Source: Saprospiraceae bacterium
GTDB taxonomy: Bacteria > Bacteroidota > Bacteroidia > Chitinophagales > Saprospiraceae
Assembly (NCBI GenBank): GCA_027486765.1
Contig: JAIXOO010000232.1
Coordinates: 1-64,000 of the forward strand
Reading direction: 5' to 3'
Length of the DNA stretch: 64,000 bases
In this document: positions 9,324 to 16,464 of the stretch, piece by piece
Layout of the letters: each line of letters starts with the position of its first letter
Numbering within the stretch: position 1 is the stretch's first letter
Notes under the pieces: generated by a model
Seen by the model: only the letters and a program-made list of their open reading frames with translations
The model's database searches: none
Told to the model about the DNA's origin: nothing
Position numbers and translations under genes: made by a program

Positions 9324-9389
9324 ACCCGTAGGGGCACCCCTGGCGGGTGCCCTTCTACCTGGGCACCCGCCAGGGGTGCCCCTACGGGT
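9324..9389. repeat. Intergenic palindromic element B (29-bp perfect stem)
   Basis: Bases 9324-9352 are the exact reverse complement of 9361-9389, with an 8-nt loop (TTCTACCT). The arms are G/C-rich and contain GGGGCACCCC and GGCGGGTGCCC. It starts 5 nt after the stop of the propeller gene and can serve as its transcript end, but no long T run follows on the plus strand. It resembles the REP-type GGGCACCC palindromes scattered through some Bacteroidota and cyanobacterial genomes. Confidence 0.85.
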
Positions 9390-9399
9390 GCCCCAAAAA

Positions 9400-9427
9400 C
9401 AAAAAAAGGCGATCAAAAGATCGCCTT
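9400..9427 (-). terminator. Intrinsic terminator of the tRNA-Glu pair
   Basis: AAGGCGATC (9406-9414) pairs with GATCGCCTT (9419-9427) over an AAAA loop; on the minus strand the hairpin runs into TTTTTTT. It lies 6 nt past the first tRNA-Glu. Confidence 0.85.
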
Positions 9428-9432
9428 CGTTG

Positions 9433-9504
9433 CAGCCCGTACGGGAATCGAACCCGTGTTACAGGAATGAAAATCCTGCGTCCTGACCCCTAGACGAACG
9501 GGCC
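9433..9504 (-). tRNA. tRNA-Glu (anticodon TTC), downstream copy
   Basis: The minus strand folds as a cloverleaf: acceptor GGCCCGT/ACGGGCT (the outermost pair a G.U), D arm GTCTAGGGGTCAGGAC, anticodon stem CAGGA/TCCTG with loop TTTTCAT giving anticodon TTC, T arm ACGGG-TTCGATT-CCCGT, discriminator G. CCA is not encoded. It differs from the other copy by one D-loop base and by the discriminator. Confidence 0.95.
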
Positions 9505-9565
9505 ATCTAGGTAATTTTCTTATGAAACTCAAACAAGTGAAAAAAAGTTCCAACTTGTGAAGAAG

Positions 9566-9637
9566 TAGCCCGTACGGGAATCGAACCCGTGTTACAGGAA
9601 TGAAAATCCTGCGTCCTAACCCCTAGACGAACGGGCC
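9566..9637 (-). tRNA. tRNA-Glu (anticodon TTC), upstream copy
   Basis: Near-identical cloverleaf to the copy at 9433-9504 (loop TTTTCAT, anticodon TTC, T arm ACGGG-TTCGATT-CCCGT). The D loop has GGGGTTAGGA in place of GGGGTCAGGA, and the discriminator is A instead of G. The two genes are 61 bp apart and probably share the promoter at 9700-9707. Confidence 0.94.
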
Positions 9638-9699
9638 ATTGGATGCATCAAACCCTGAAAAAGTGACTTCAATGTTTGTATGCTTCCCAATTGGGACTG

Positions 9700-9707
9700 C
9701 AAAGATA
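9700..9707 (-). promoter_or_regulatory. -7 promoter box for the tRNA-Glu pair
   Basis: The minus strand reads TATCTTTG followed by CAGTCC, a match to TAnnTTTG, 63 bp ahead of the first tRNA. Confidence 0.55.
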
Positions 9708-9876
9708 AATTCGACTTGCGGAATTACACAAGAACTTGACCAAATTTTTTTTCATTTTTTTTGTTTTGACCACTCGCCATTCATTTTTTTGTCTTGATAA
9801 AGGTGAAAATGAGGGCTTTGACACACGAAAAAAAAACTTAAACAAGCGCTGGAAAAACGAATAAAGAATATTTTCT

Positions 9877-9884
9877 TACCTTTG
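9877..9884 (+). promoter_or_regulatory. -7 promoter box for gap
   Basis: TTACCTTTGCG matches the TAnnTTTG consensus and is identical to the rpsO box. It predicts a leader of about 168 nt before gap. Between 9708 and 9876 the gap region is A/T-rich with poly-A/T runs and no gene. Confidence 0.6.
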
Positions 9885-9922
9885 CGCTGCATTTTTAGCC
9901 CTTACCAACCGAATCAAATTTG

Positions 9923-9975
9923 TGAACAGCAGCTCACTGGGCCAAAATAGAGTCTTTCTGAGCTAATTCTGTTCA
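9923..9975 (+). promoter_or_regulatory. Structured 5' leader of gap
   Basis: TGAACAG-C-AGCTCA (9923-9936) can pair with TGAGCT-AATT-CTGTTCA (9959-9975), giving an interrupted 13-bp stem in the predicted leader. A second TGAACA...TGTTCA pair follows between about 9992 and 10016. No known riboswitch consensus was recognised. The role is unknown: mRNA stability or translational control are possible. Confidence 0.4.
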
Positions 9976-10058
9976 TAAAGTCTAATACCTAGCTGAACAA
10001 GCGCAAATGAGTGTTCACTATACATCAACTTTTACTCATCAAATAAACACATCCACTC

Positions 10059-11045
10059 ATGGCAAAAAGAATTGCTATCAACGGATTTGGACGCATTGGC
10101 AGAATTACCTTGCGCAACCTATTGAAAATGAGCGACGTTGAAGTCGTTGCCATCAATGACTTGACTGACAACCTAACGCTGGCTCACTTGTTCAAGTACG
10201 ACTCTGCCCAGGGGAAGTTCGATGGCACTGTAAGTGCTGATGATAAATACCTTCACATCAATGGAAAGTCAATTTTGGCTTTGGCAGAAAAAGATCCTAC
10301 CAAATTACCTTGGGGTGATCTGAATGTGGATGTAGTCATTGAATCAACTGGTCGTTTTACCACCAAAGATGAAGCTGGACTACACCTGACTGCTGGTGCC
10401 AAAAAAGTCGTTATCTCGGCTCCAGCCAAAGGTGACCTGCCAACCATCGTGTTGGGCGTAAACCAGGACAAAATCAGTGCAGACCACCACATCTATTCCA
10501 ATGCCTCTTGTACCACCAACTGCCTCGCGCCGATGGTGAAAGTACTGGATGACCTGCTGGGCATTGAGACTGGCTTCATGACCACGATCCACGCATACAC
10601 TGCTGACCAGCGTTTGCAGGATGCGCCTCACTCTGACCTGCGTCGTGCGCGCGCTGCTGCGGTTTCCATCGTGCCAACCAGCACTGGTGCTGCTTCGGCG
10701 GTAGGTCTGGTATTGCCACACTTGAAAGGCAAACTGAATGGCAACGCAATGCGTGTACCAACCATCACTGGTTCGGTAACCGACTTTTCTGCAGTGGTAA
10801 AAAAGACCGCTACTGTAGATGAAATCAATGCTGCTTACAAAGCTGCTGCGGAAGGCCCTCTGAAAGGCATTATGGAATACTGTGTAGATCCAATCGTTTC
10901 TGCGGACATCATTGGCAATCCACACTCTTGTATTTTCGACATGGACATGACCATGGTCAGCGGCAATTTGGTTAAAGTTGTAGGCTGGTATGACAACGAA
11001 GCGGGTTACTCTGCTCGTTTGGCTGATCTGGCGACACGCATCTAA
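10059..11045 (+). CDS. gap: Glyceraldehyde-3-phosphate dehydrogenase, type I
   Basis: A 328-residue enzyme that oxidises and phosphorylates glyceraldehyde 3-phosphate to 1,3-bisphosphoglycerate with NAD(P), in the cytoplasm. The Rossmann motif [14 protein letters not shown] is at the N-terminus. The active-site signature ASCTTNC gives catalytic Cys151. The usual S-loop ([15 protein letters not shown]) and C-terminal WYDNEAGYS are present. Length is normal. pgk, the next glycolytic step, follows on the same strand, separated by a palindromic element. Confidence 0.98.
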   Translation: MAKRIAINGFGRIGRITLRNLLKMSDVEVVAINDLTDNLTLAHLFKYDSAQGKFDGTVSADDKYLHINGKSILALAEKDPTKLPWGDLNVDVVIESTGRFTTKDEAGLHLTAGAKKVVISAPAKGDLPTIVLGVNQDKISADHHIYSNASCTTNCLAPMVKVLDDLLGIETGFMTTIHAYTADQRLQDAPHSDLRRARAAAVSIVPTSTGAASAVGLVLPHLKGKLNGNAMRVPTITGSVTDFSAVVKKTATVDEINAAYKAAAEGPLKGIMEYCVDPIVSADIIGNPHSCIFDMDMTMVSGNLVKVVGWYDNEAGYSARLADLATRI

Positions 11046-11053
11046 GTTTTGTA

Positions 11054-11188
11054 AAAGTTGAGAAGGTTGAGGGAGGTTGAGAAGGTTGAGGCTGCCGCGA
11101 TCGATTTTGACAAAGTTTATGTCTAAGTCTCTTCGGTAGCCTCAACCTCTCTCAACCTTCTCAACCTTCTCAACCTCCCTCAACCTTT
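11054..11188. repeat. Core-family palindromic element C between gap and pgk
   Basis: The left arm (11054-11098) is four units of about 9 nt of GTTGAGAAG type ending in AGGCTGCCGC. The right arm (11133-11188) is the reverse-complement series, CGGTAGCCTCAACC followed by five or six CTTCTCAAC-type units. The loop contains ATTTTGACAAAGTTTATGTC. Pairing is long but imperfect; the right arm is about one unit longer. The arm ends 4 nt before the pgk ATG, leaving no unpaired leader of its own. Confidence 0.85.
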
Positions 11189-11192
11189 AACC

Positions 11193-12401
11193 ATGCAGAA
11201 TATAAACTTCTCCAATAAAAAGGCATTGGTGCGGGTGGACTTCAACGTACCACTCGACAAAAAAACTTTTGCCATCACGGACGATACCCGAATTCGGGCG
11301 GCCATTCCTACCATCAAATACATTCTGGACCAAGGCGGATCTGCGATTTTGATGTCGCATTTGGGACGCCCCGATGAAAAGTTGCTCCCCGATGGCTCTA
11401 TCGATGTGGCGCGTTTCACCATGAAGCATACGGTAGCCCATACTGCTGAATTGTTGGGGGTGCCCGTATTGTTTTGTGAAGAGTTTGTTGGCCCCAAGGC
11501 TGCGGCCATGGCTGCGGCCTTGCAACCCGGGCAGGTGTTGATTTTAGAAAATACCCGTTTCCTCAAAGGAGAAGGCAAAGGTGATGTGGAACTGGCCAAA
11601 ACCTTGGCTTCTTACGGCGACGTGTACATCAACGACGCCTTCGGTTCTGCCCACCGGGCGCATGCCTCTACAACAACGGTTGCTCAGTTTTTTAGTGCGG
11701 AAAACAAAGGATTTGGCTTTTTGATGAAAGCTGAATTGGACAACGCTGACCGGGTGTTGAACAATCCAGATCGCCCACTTACGGCGATCGTCGGTGGCGC
11801 CAAAGTATCTGACAAAATCCTGTTGCTGGATCGGATGCTCGACTACGTAGACAACCTCATCGTGGGAGGGGGTATGGCTTATACTTTTGTCAAAGCGCAA
11901 GGTGGTCAAATTGGCAATTCCCTTTGTGAAGACGACCGTCTTGAATTGGCAAACCAGCTGATCGCCAAAGCGCAAGCCAAGGGGGTGAAGCTACTTTTGC
12001 CAGAAGATTCACTAGTCGCGGATGCTTTTAGCAATGATGCCAATCGCAAGGTGACCGCCAGTAATGCCATTGAACCCGGTTGGATGGGTTTGGATATAGG
12101 TGAAAAAGCTTGTGCTGAGTTTAGTGCCACCATTTTGAATTCCAAAACCCTGCTCTGGAATGGTCCGATGGGGGTTTTTGAGTTTGAAAACTTTGCCAAG
12201 GGCACCAAAACCATCGCTGAGTCTGTGGCTCAGGCTACGGCCAATGGCGCTTTCTCCCTGGTTGGAGGTGGAGACTCAGTAGCAGCGGTGAATCAAATGG
12301 GTTTGGCCGATGAGGTCAGCTATGTATCTACTGGTGGCGGTGCCATGCTGGAGTTACTCGAAGGCAAGGTTTTGCCGGGTGTGAAAGCGATAAAGGAATA
12401 A
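11193..12401 (+). CDS. pgk: Phosphoglycerate kinase
   Basis: A 402-residue enzyme of normal length that transfers phosphate from 1,3-bisphosphoglycerate to ADP. Substrate-binding motifs [12 protein letters not shown] and LMSHLGRPD are near the N-terminus. The nucleotide-side motifs [21 protein letters not shown] and [11 protein letters not shown] are in the C-terminal half. The ATG at 11193 follows a long palindromic element by only 4 nt, so translation starts at the foot of a potential hairpin. It is functionally paired with gap. Confidence 0.98.
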   Translation: MQNINFSNKKALVRVDFNVPLDKKTFAITDDTRIRAAIPTIKYILDQGGSAILMSHLGRPDEKLLPDGSIDVARFTMKHTVAHTAELLGVPVLFCEEFVGPKAAAMAAALQPGQVLILENTRFLKGEGKGDVELAKTLASYGDVYINDAFGSAHRAHASTTTVAQFFSAENKGFGFLMKAELDNADRVLNNPDRPLTAIVGGAKVSDKILLLDRMLDYVDNLIVGGGMAYTFVKAQGGQIGNSLCEDDRLELANQLIAKAQAKGVKLLLPEDSLVADAFSNDANRKVTASNAIEPGWMGLDIGEKACAEFSATILNSKTLLWNGPMGVFEFENFAKGTKTIAESVAQATANGAFSLVGGGDSVAAVNQMGLADEVSYVSTGGGAMLELLEGKVLPGVKAIKE

Positions 12402-12402
12402 A

Positions 12403-12492
12403 GTTTAGAAGTTGAGGCTACCGCGAGTAATTTTGACAAAGTCCTTGTCTAGGTTGCTTGCGGTAGCCTCAACTCCTCAACCCCTCAACTTT
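12403..12492. repeat. Core-family palindromic element D after pgk
   Basis: GTTGAGGCTACCGC (12411-12424) is the exact complement of GCGGTAGCCTCAAC (12460-12473). The loop contains TTTTGACAAAGTCCTTGTCT, nearly the same as in elements C, H and L. Further TCCTCAAC units extend the right arm, followed by a T7 run that could terminate pgk transcripts. It lies between convergent genes. Confidence 0.85.
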
Positions 12493-12493
12493 T

Positions 12494-12967
12494 TTATCCC
12501 AATAAAATACGCAAAGCATAGACCGAGAACCCTGCGCACACGACCATCGGAATGCCGAACAACAATAGATTGAGTTGGCTTGGACGGATACTTACGATTC
12601 GCAGCATGACGCACATACAGGGCAGAGCGATGATGAACGCTCTGAATTTATTCCATTCATCAATAGAGGTTCCTTGTAAAAGATATTGCTGTGCTTGAGG
12701 CGGTAAGAAGACAAAAAGCAATACCACCGCAACGATCACTGTCAAAACCCCCAGAGCAGTTTGTAAGTCAGGAGAAGAGGATGGGATTAGCCAGACAATG
12801 AAGAGGGCAACAAGTGGCACCAAAATATAGCAGTTGAGACCCTCAACCTTTTGAGCCATGAGCAAGGCGCCCAAGGCTGAACTGAGCAATACAATAGAAT
12901 AAGCCAGGTTAGCTGGGCTCAACTGGACGCCGCGAACCAAGGTGGTGTTTACAGATAGGAAGTACAT
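12494..12967 (-). CDS. Small integral membrane protein, unknown function
   Basis: A 157-residue protein with about five hydrophobic segments (LSPANLAYSIVLLSSALGAL, YILVPLVALFIVWLIPS, ALGVLTVIVAVVLLFVFLP, FRAFIIALPCMCVMLRI, LLLFGIPMVVCAGFSVYAL). I took the ATG at 12967 rather than the upstream TTG at 12991. No family was recognised. It is divergent from the glycosyltransferase gene, with 71 bp between starts. Confidence 0.7.
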   Translation of the reverse strand: MYFLSVNTTLVRGVQLSPANLAYSIVLLSSALGALLMAQKVEGLNCYILVPLVALFIVWLIPSSSPDLQTALGVLTVIVAVVLLFVFLPPQAQQYLLQGTSIDEWNKFRAFIIALPCMCVMLRIVSIRPSQLNLLLFGIPMVVCAGFSVYALRILLG

Positions 12968-13038
12968 GTGCGTTCTTTTAGGGTGCAACAAAGCTAAGAT
13001 TTTATGCTTACCTTAGCTAGGGTAAATTAATTCTATAT

Positions 13039-14223
13039 ATGATGCTCGAATATTTTTTTTGGCTCAATGTTTTGGTCGTTGTGTACACTTATTTAGGGTA
13101 TGGACTTATTTTGTTGATACTCAATTTACTGTTTTCTAGAAAAAATCGAATCTCCACAAAGACAGAACATGCCGAAGTAAGCATTCTCATCGCTGCTTAC
13201 AATGAAGAGGACTGGATTGTTGAAAAAATCAACAATACGTTGTCTCTGGATTATCCCGCCAAACTGTTGAAAGTGATTGTAATTACGGATGGATCTACAG
13301 ATGAAACGTACCAAAAAGCGAAAAGTTGCTCCAATTCAACGGGAATAAGCGTTGAGGTATACCATCAACCAGAACGCAAAGGAAAATTGGCGGCGATTGA
13401 ACGCATCATGCCGCTTGTAAAGTCGCCCATCACCGTTTTTACTGATGCGAATACCCACTTGAACAGTCAGGCCATTCAGCATTTGGTTCACCATTACCAC
13501 AATCCGAAAATTGGAGCCGTTGCGGGCGAGAAACGCATCAGCAGTGCCAATAAGGACGAAGCAAGTAGTGCTGGGGAAGGTTTGTATTGGAAGTATGAGA
13601 GCTTGCTCAAAGCTTGGGATGCCAAGTTGTACTCGGCAGTGGGTGCCGCCGGAGAATTGTTTTCCATTCGCACCAATCTCTATGAAAACATCCCGCCAGA
13701 TACGCTGATCGAAGATTTTTACCTCACGATGACTGTTTTGCGCAAAGGTTACCGGATTGCTTATGCTGCCGATGCCTATGCTGTAGAAGGTTCTTCGGCT
13801 TCGGTAGGGGAGGAGCTCAAGCGGAAAATTCGGATTGCTGCTGGTGGGTTACAAGCCTCTTGGCGTTTGCGCGACTTGTTGAATCCTTTTCGTTACGGGG
13901 TGTTTAGCTGGCAGTTTCTTTCACACAAAGTACTGCGTTGGACTTTGGCACCTCTGGCCTTACCCCTCGTGTTTGTATCGAACTTACTGCTGGCTTTTTC
14001 AGCGGGGAAATTGTATCTCGGTATCTTCATTTTGCAAATCCTGTTCTACCTATTGGCTTTATTAGGCTGGTTTTTTGAAAAAAAACAACTCAAAATCAAG
14101 GCTTTTTTTATCCCTTATTATTTCTGTATAATGAATTATTCAGTATTTCTGGGTTTTGCACGTTTGTTGAAGAAGCAACAAACGGTGTTGTGGGAAAAAG
14201 CGGAACGCAAGCGGAACCAATAA
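13039..14223 (+). CDS. Membrane-anchored family 2 glycosyltransferase
   Basis: A 394-residue protein. An N-terminal membrane helix (about 5-28) is followed by a GT-A domain: VSILIAAYNEEDWIVEKI, VIVITDGSTDETY, FTDANTHLN (DxD-like acceptor of metal and sugar nucleotide) and LIEDFYLTMTVLRKGYRI (the ED of the catalytic-base motif). Three C-terminal membrane helices lie between about 290 and 375. This is the layout of processive or lipid-linked polysaccharide synthases. The substrate is unknown. Two genes follow in the same direction at 40 bp and with a 4-bp overlap, suggesting one unit. Confidence 0.9.
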   Translation: MMLEYFFWLNVLVVVYTYLGYGLILLILNLLFSRKNRISTKTEHAEVSILIAAYNEEDWIVEKINNTLSLDYPAKLLKVIVITDGSTDETYQKAKSCSNSTGISVEVYHQPERKGKLAAIERIMPLVKSPITVFTDANTHLNSQAIQHLVHHYHNPKIGAVAGEKRISSANKDEASSAGEGLYWKYESLLKAWDAKLYSAVGAAGELFSIRTNLYENIPPDTLIEDFYLTMTVLRKGYRIAYAADAYAVEGSSASVGEELKRKIRIAAGGLQASWRLRDLLNPFRYGVFSWQFLSHKVLRWTLAPLALPLVFVSNLLLAFSAGKLYLGIFILQILFYLLALLGWFFEKKQLKIKAFFIPYYFCIMNYSVFLGFARLLKKQQTVLWEKAERKRNQ

Positions 14224-14263
14224 GGTGCCCAACCAGTTGTAAGGGCACACAATCCAACGAGCC

Positions 14264-15208
14264 ATGATTCATGCGACCTTAAAAAACCTGCCGACTGAAG
14301 ACATTTGTATCCACTTGAGTATCGATAATCACGCCAAACAGTACTTATGTGAGTGTGGCAGTGCCAGCCTCTTGAGCAAAAAGGATTGTTTGAACCTGGC
14401 GGCTATTTTTATCAGCCATACCCACATCGATCATTTTGTCAATTTTGATACCGTTTTGCGCCACCAACTTGGCAGTGGTATGCGGGTAGTGGTTTGCGGC
14501 CCGAAAGGAATCGCCAAACAACTTCAGGCCAAACTCCGGGCCTACAATTGGAATTTGATTGCTGAAAACGAATTGCAATACGAAATCCGCGAAATCCAGA
14601 ACGAGCGCCGCATCAAAATATATCAAGTAAGCCCGCCCAAATGGAACTTGCAACTGATTGGCGAGTTAGACGGGCCGATTCTTTACCAAAATGAGGCAGT
14701 GGAGGTTCGGTTTACCATCCTGGATCACGGTACTCCTTCTATTGCTTATTCCTTTCAAGAACCCAACGCTGTAAATTTTCAACAAGACGAAGCCCCCTTT
14801 GCTCCAGGCCCCTGGGTCAAAATGGCTAAGGCGGCCTTTTTGGCCAATAGCCCAGAAACACCCATCAATATTCAGGGGCAAGATTATCCAGCGGGGGAAT
14901 TGTTTCCCTACTTTCGACTCAAAACCGGGTATCGTCTGGGGGTAGTAATGGATCATTTGGCCTCAGAGGCCAACCATGAGAAAATCATGGAAACCTTTCA
15001 AAATGCCGATCAAGTCTTTATTGAAACCTATTACCTCAACGAAGACCGAGAGTTGGCTTTGCAAAATCGGCACAGTTACGCCAAGGCTTCGGCTGAGGTC
15101 ATGCGTAGGGCGGGGGTGAAAAATGCTACGCCAGTGCATTTTTCGCGTCGTTATATGGAAGAAGATATCCAGATGATTCAACATCAATTCCAAGCGGCTT
15201 TCGGATGA
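14264..15208 (+). CDS. RNase Z-like metallo-beta-lactamase-fold hydrolase
   Basis: A 314-residue metallo-beta-lactamase-fold protein. The metal motif SHTHIDH is at about residues 47-53, with further ligand candidates LDHGTPS, VVMDHLAS and the C-terminal TPVHFSRRY, an arrangement close to RNase Z (which ends in a LTHFSxRY-type motif). The exosite loop typical of tRNase Z was not seen, so a tRNA 3'-processing role is uncertain and a general MBL hydrolase is equally possible. The last codon overlaps the next start (ATGA), indicating translational coupling. Confidence 0.8.
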   Translation: MIHATLKNLPTEDICIHLSIDNHAKQYLCECGSASLLSKKDCLNLAAIFISHTHIDHFVNFDTVLRHQLGSGMRVVVCGPKGIAKQLQAKLRAYNWNLIAENELQYEIREIQNERRIKIYQVSPPKWNLQLIGELDGPILYQNEAVEVRFTILDHGTPSIAYSFQEPNAVNFQQDEAPFAPGPWVKMAKAAFLANSPETPINIQGQDYPAGELFPYFRLKTGYRLGVVMDHLASEANHEKIMETFQNADQVFIETYYLNEDRELALQNRHSYAKASAEVMRRAGVKNATPVHFSRRYMEEDIQMIQHQFQAAFG

Positions 15209-16368
15209 AAAAAATCGCGCTGGTTGAATTGCAGGAACACCAAGAAGTCTTATTTGGGCTGATTGACCTACTTCTGTTGCAAGCAGTCGAAATTTATGTT
15301 TTTGCTCCTGCCTATATGCAAGAACAGCTGAAACCTGAATGGCTGGAAAATGGACGGCTGCATTGGACCAGTAAACTGCCGGAAGAATCTATTCCCCAAT
15401 TTATCCTGCGAGTAAAAACTCAATTGGATGCCGTCGACCTGATTGTATTCACAACCTTGGTCAAGCATTTTGCTTTTTTCACCCAACAGACGGTTATCCC
15501 GCCTACAGTTTTGCTCGTCCACAAAGGCAACGCTTTTTTTACGCCTAAATCTAACTTGAGCATTCGAAGCCTTAAAGATGGCTTGCGTTTTTTGCGTAGC
15601 CTTTGGCAAAGAGAGGATTTTTTTCGAAAAAAACTACTGAAAAAAATCAGTTGCATCAGTTTTACTGATCCATTGATTGAGGCATCTATGCAGCCATTGA
15701 TCCTGGCCTTCTGCCAACTATTACCCGCCTTACCTTTTACCCATTACACCCAAACTTTACCCCAATCCAACACGCCCATCCAAATCGTAGTGCCTGGAAC
15801 TGTATCCACATTGACCCGCGATTTTGAGCTGCTTTTTTCCGCCTTACAAAAAGCCGATGCCCAATTGACTAGCTTTGTAGAGCTAATTTTTTTGGGAAAA
15901 GCCAGTGGTTCACGCGCTAGTTCATTCTTTAAATCTGTACAGAGCAACCACTTCCAAAACATCAAAATTCAGACCTTTAGCGAAATACTGCCCGAGCAGG
16001 AATACCAAAAACAAGTGCAAACTGCCGATTTTTTACTTCTACCCTTGAGAGAACAAATCCAATTCGGTACGACCCGTGAAAGCTACGGAAAAACCAGCAT
16101 CAGCGGTGGGGTCAACGACATGCTACGTTTTGGGAAACCAGCCTTGGTGCCTGATTTTTACCCACTCGATCCAGCCTTACAATGCCTCAGCCAAAGCTTT
16201 CGTGACGCCCAAGACCTAGCCGATCTATTGGTACTATGGGTGAACGAGCGCACTTATCTCGCCCTGGCTGAACAGGTACCTACACTACTCGCCTCTTTTT
16301 CAAAAGCAGAGCGCAGCCACGCTTTGATGGAAATACTTAAACCCGTGTTCAATTTTATTAAAAAATGA
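15205..16368 (+). CDS. GT-B-like protein, probable glycosyltransferase
   Basis: A 387-residue cytoplasmic protein, not securely recognised. The first half is Rossmann-like (MKKIALVELQEHQEVLFGL, then VDLIVFTTLVKHF). The second half has the shape of a family 4 glycosyltransferase donor domain: QIVVPGTVS, VELIFLGKASG, then ADFLLLPLREQIQ and an ISGGVNDMLRFGKPALVP stretch, which resembles the E-x7-E and GxP region. It shares a 4-bp start/stop overlap with the RNase Z-like gene and may act with the upstream GT2. Confidence 0.6.
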   Translation: MKKIALVELQEHQEVLFGLIDLLLLQAVEIYVFAPAYMQEQLKPEWLENGRLHWTSKLPEESIPQFILRVKTQLDAVDLIVFTTLVKHFAFFTQQTVIPPTVLLVHKGNAFFTPKSNLSIRSLKDGLRFLRSLWQREDFFRKKLLKKISCISFTDPLIEASMQPLILAFCQLLPALPFTHYTQTLPQSNTPIQIVVPGTVSTLTRDFELLFSALQKADAQLTSFVELIFLGKASGSRASSFFKSVQSNHFQNIKIQTFSEILPEQEYQKQVQTADFLLLPLREQIQFGTTRESYGKTSISGGVNDMLRFGKPALVPDFYPLDPALQCLSQSFRDAQDLADLLVLWVNERTYLALAEQVPTLLASFSKAERSHALMEILKPVFNFIKK

Positions 16369-16464
16369 TATTATCTTTTCCACCGAAAAGACCAAATCCA
16401 ATTTGGTTAACACCTTAGTTCGGTATAAACACCTTAAACAAGCTTTAGTCCTAACCGTTGACTC

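Noticed and set aside
11054..11188. Possible CRISPR array from repeated GTTGAGAAG strings
   Set aside because: Units are contiguous 9-mers without spacers, arranged as inverted arms, and there are no cas genes.
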